7,440 bases of DNA from Clostridia bacterium (lineage in GTDB: Bacteria > Bacillota_E > SLMV01 > PUMD01). Both the position numbers and the translations under genes were made by a program. The stretch covers positions 1 through 7,440 of the forward strand of contig SKXF01000279.1 in assembly GCA_007128555.1 (NCBI GenBank), written 5' to 3'. This document shows positions 6,810 through 7,440 of this stretch, in pieces (the first letter of the stretch is position 1; every line of letters starts with the position of its first letter). The notes beneath the pieces are model-generated. The model had not been told where the DNA came from and searched no databases. It was given only the letters and a program-made list of their open reading frames with translations.

Positions 6810-7041
6810 TGAGATACCCCCTACATCTGGGTTTATAGTGCTTGTGTTGGCCGGGATTCATGCGGGCCTCTCCTGGCAGTCCTCGGTCAACGTAATGGGC
6901 TGATACCCAGGAACCACAATGGCATTTACGGGGGCACACGGTGTCCAGGATATGCGAGACAAAATAGAGCCCACTGTGCAAACCTCTGCAAATGGCGCGC
7001 TTGCCATCATACATAGGCTCGCCGACAACGCCCAGGATCAC
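6802..7041 (-). CDS. Uncertain small ORF (79 codons, GTG start) touching the NSS gene
   Basis: I do not recognise this frame. Its first third (VILGVVGEPMYDGKRAICRG) looks protein-like. The later part is rich in Cys, His and Arg (CPRKCHCGSW, HKHYKPRCRG) and could be untranslated sequence or a small metal-binding tail. The frame is open further upstream, to about 7086 (DDGLPYLLISSAAK), without a clear start or ribosome site, which favours a remnant over a real small gene. Its stop lies inside the NSS start region, giving an 8-base overlap that could couple translation if it is expressed. The + strand also holds a 51-codon frame here, so coding on this strand is not established. Confidence 0.22.
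   Translation of the reverse strand: MILGVVGEPMYDGKRAICRGLHSGLYFVSHILDTVCPRKCHCGSWVSAHYVDRGLPGEARMNPGQHKHYKPRCRGYLIE
6816..6822 (-). promoter_or_regulatory. Ribosome site supporting the TTG start of the NSS gene
   Basis: The - strand reads AGGGGGT, a purine-rich Shine-Dalgarno-like element about 7 bases ahead of the TTG at 6807-6809. It supports this non-ATG start and hints at reduced translation efficiency. Confidence 0.5.
6832..6837 (-). promoter_or_regulatory. Possible -10 box for the NSS gene
   Basis: TATAAA on the - strand lies about 10 bases upstream of the ribosome site, so the mRNA leader would be very short. No good -35 hexamer is seen at 16-18 bases spacing, so this is a weak call; the real promoter may lie further upstream. 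Confidence 0.25.
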
Positions 7042-7440
7042 CTTTGCCGCGCTGGATATGAGCAGGTACGGTAACCCATCATCGCATTATGGCGCCTGGT
7101 TTGTGAAACTCTACCGAGGACAGGTGAGTCCACTCCTGCACCCCGGATTTCTTTCACAAGAGGTGAGATCCATCATACCGGTCAATGCTCACCTGGGATC
7201 CTCACGGGCAGTTCGCATTAAGGGCATCGCGATCGCATAGATGCAATCACCTGCCAGGTCCTGTACTATTATTGAGGGGATGTACGCAAATGCAGAACAT
7301 AGAAACCTCTGCCCCCGAATCTCGTGCTCGTTCAGCGATGAGACGCTGGTCGCACAGCGGTACGCGGTGCCAGAGGAGTCAGGGGGCGACCCAGGCGCAC
7401 AAACCTACCATGTTCTGAGGTGTCATTGGGATGACGGCAA
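7042..7440. other. Right end without a recognisable gene, possibly degraded coding sequence
   Basis: No frame on either strand matches a family I know. On the - strand several short protein-like runs lie in different frames: IIVQDLAGDCIYAIAMPLMR (about 7270-7210), LVKEIRGAGVDSPVLGRVS (7160-7104) and VEFHKPGAIMR (about 7115-7084). They lead into the open frame below 7086. The pattern could be a frame-shifted remnant or chance. No hairpin terminator, RNA gene or repeat was seen. Confidence 0.3.

Noticed and set aside
7104..7160. AIR synthase/HypE-like C-terminal fragment
   Set aside because: LVKEIRGAGVDSPVLGRVS vaguely resembles that fold's C-terminal strand, but the surrounding sequence does not continue the match in any frame.
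1..7440. CRISPR array, insertion sequence, tRNA or rRNA
   Set aside because: No regularly spaced repeats, transposase motifs, terminal inverted repeats or cloverleaf-like sequences were seen on either strand.

Overview
The window reads as a chromosomal stretch of a moderately GC-rich bacterium. Strong AGGAGG-type ribosome binding sites, a PhoP/YycF-like two-component system, a SleB/CwlJ-type cell wall hydrolase with LysM repeats and a TTG start codon together suggest a Firmicutes-like (Bacillota, clostridial-grade) lineage. This assignment is inference: no rRNA or other phylogenetic marker is present.

Layout. The left end (1-1719, + strand) holds the C-terminal DNA-binding half of an OmpR/PhoB-family response regulator followed, with 9 bases between stop and start, by its sensor histidine kinase. 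A 319-base stretch with no recognisable gene follows; it ends in a strong hairpin (2006-2035) just past the stop codon of the convergent gene. Everything recognisable from there to the right lies on the - strand. In transcription order (right to left) it is: a sodium:neurotransmitter-symporter (NSS) family transporter (5463-6809), a MarR-family repressor (4972-5400), a MATE-family drug/sodium antiporter (3493-4929), a decayed arginine-deiminase-like enzyme (3005-3492) and a secreted LysM plus SleB/CwlJ cell wall hydrolase (2039-2854).

How they fit together. The MarR gene has its own promoter-like sequence between it and the NSS gene. It sits 42 bases ahead of the MATE gene, giving a MarR-MATE regulator/efflux pair comparable to MepR-MepA of Staphylococcus aureus. 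The hydrolase has its own AT-rich promoter region carrying inverted repeats. The two-component system and the hydrolase are separate units.

The most informative observation is the stretch between the MATE gene and the hydrolase. It looks empty to an ORF finder, but it can be read as one truncated, frame-shifted gene of the guanidino-group-modifying (arginine deiminase / dimethylargininase) superfamily. Four pieces in shifted frames carry the family's Glu-Gly-Gly, His-x-Asp and terminal His-Cys motifs in the right order. The shifts lie in short homopolymer runs. The N-terminal part is missing, because the remnant starts directly at the MATE stop codon.

The right end (6810-7440) has no gene I can recognise. 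It holds one small GTG-start ORF touching the NSS gene and short protein-like pieces in different frames, perhaps another decayed gene. I see no mobile element, CRISPR array, tRNA or rRNA, and no convincing new defence or biosynthetic system.
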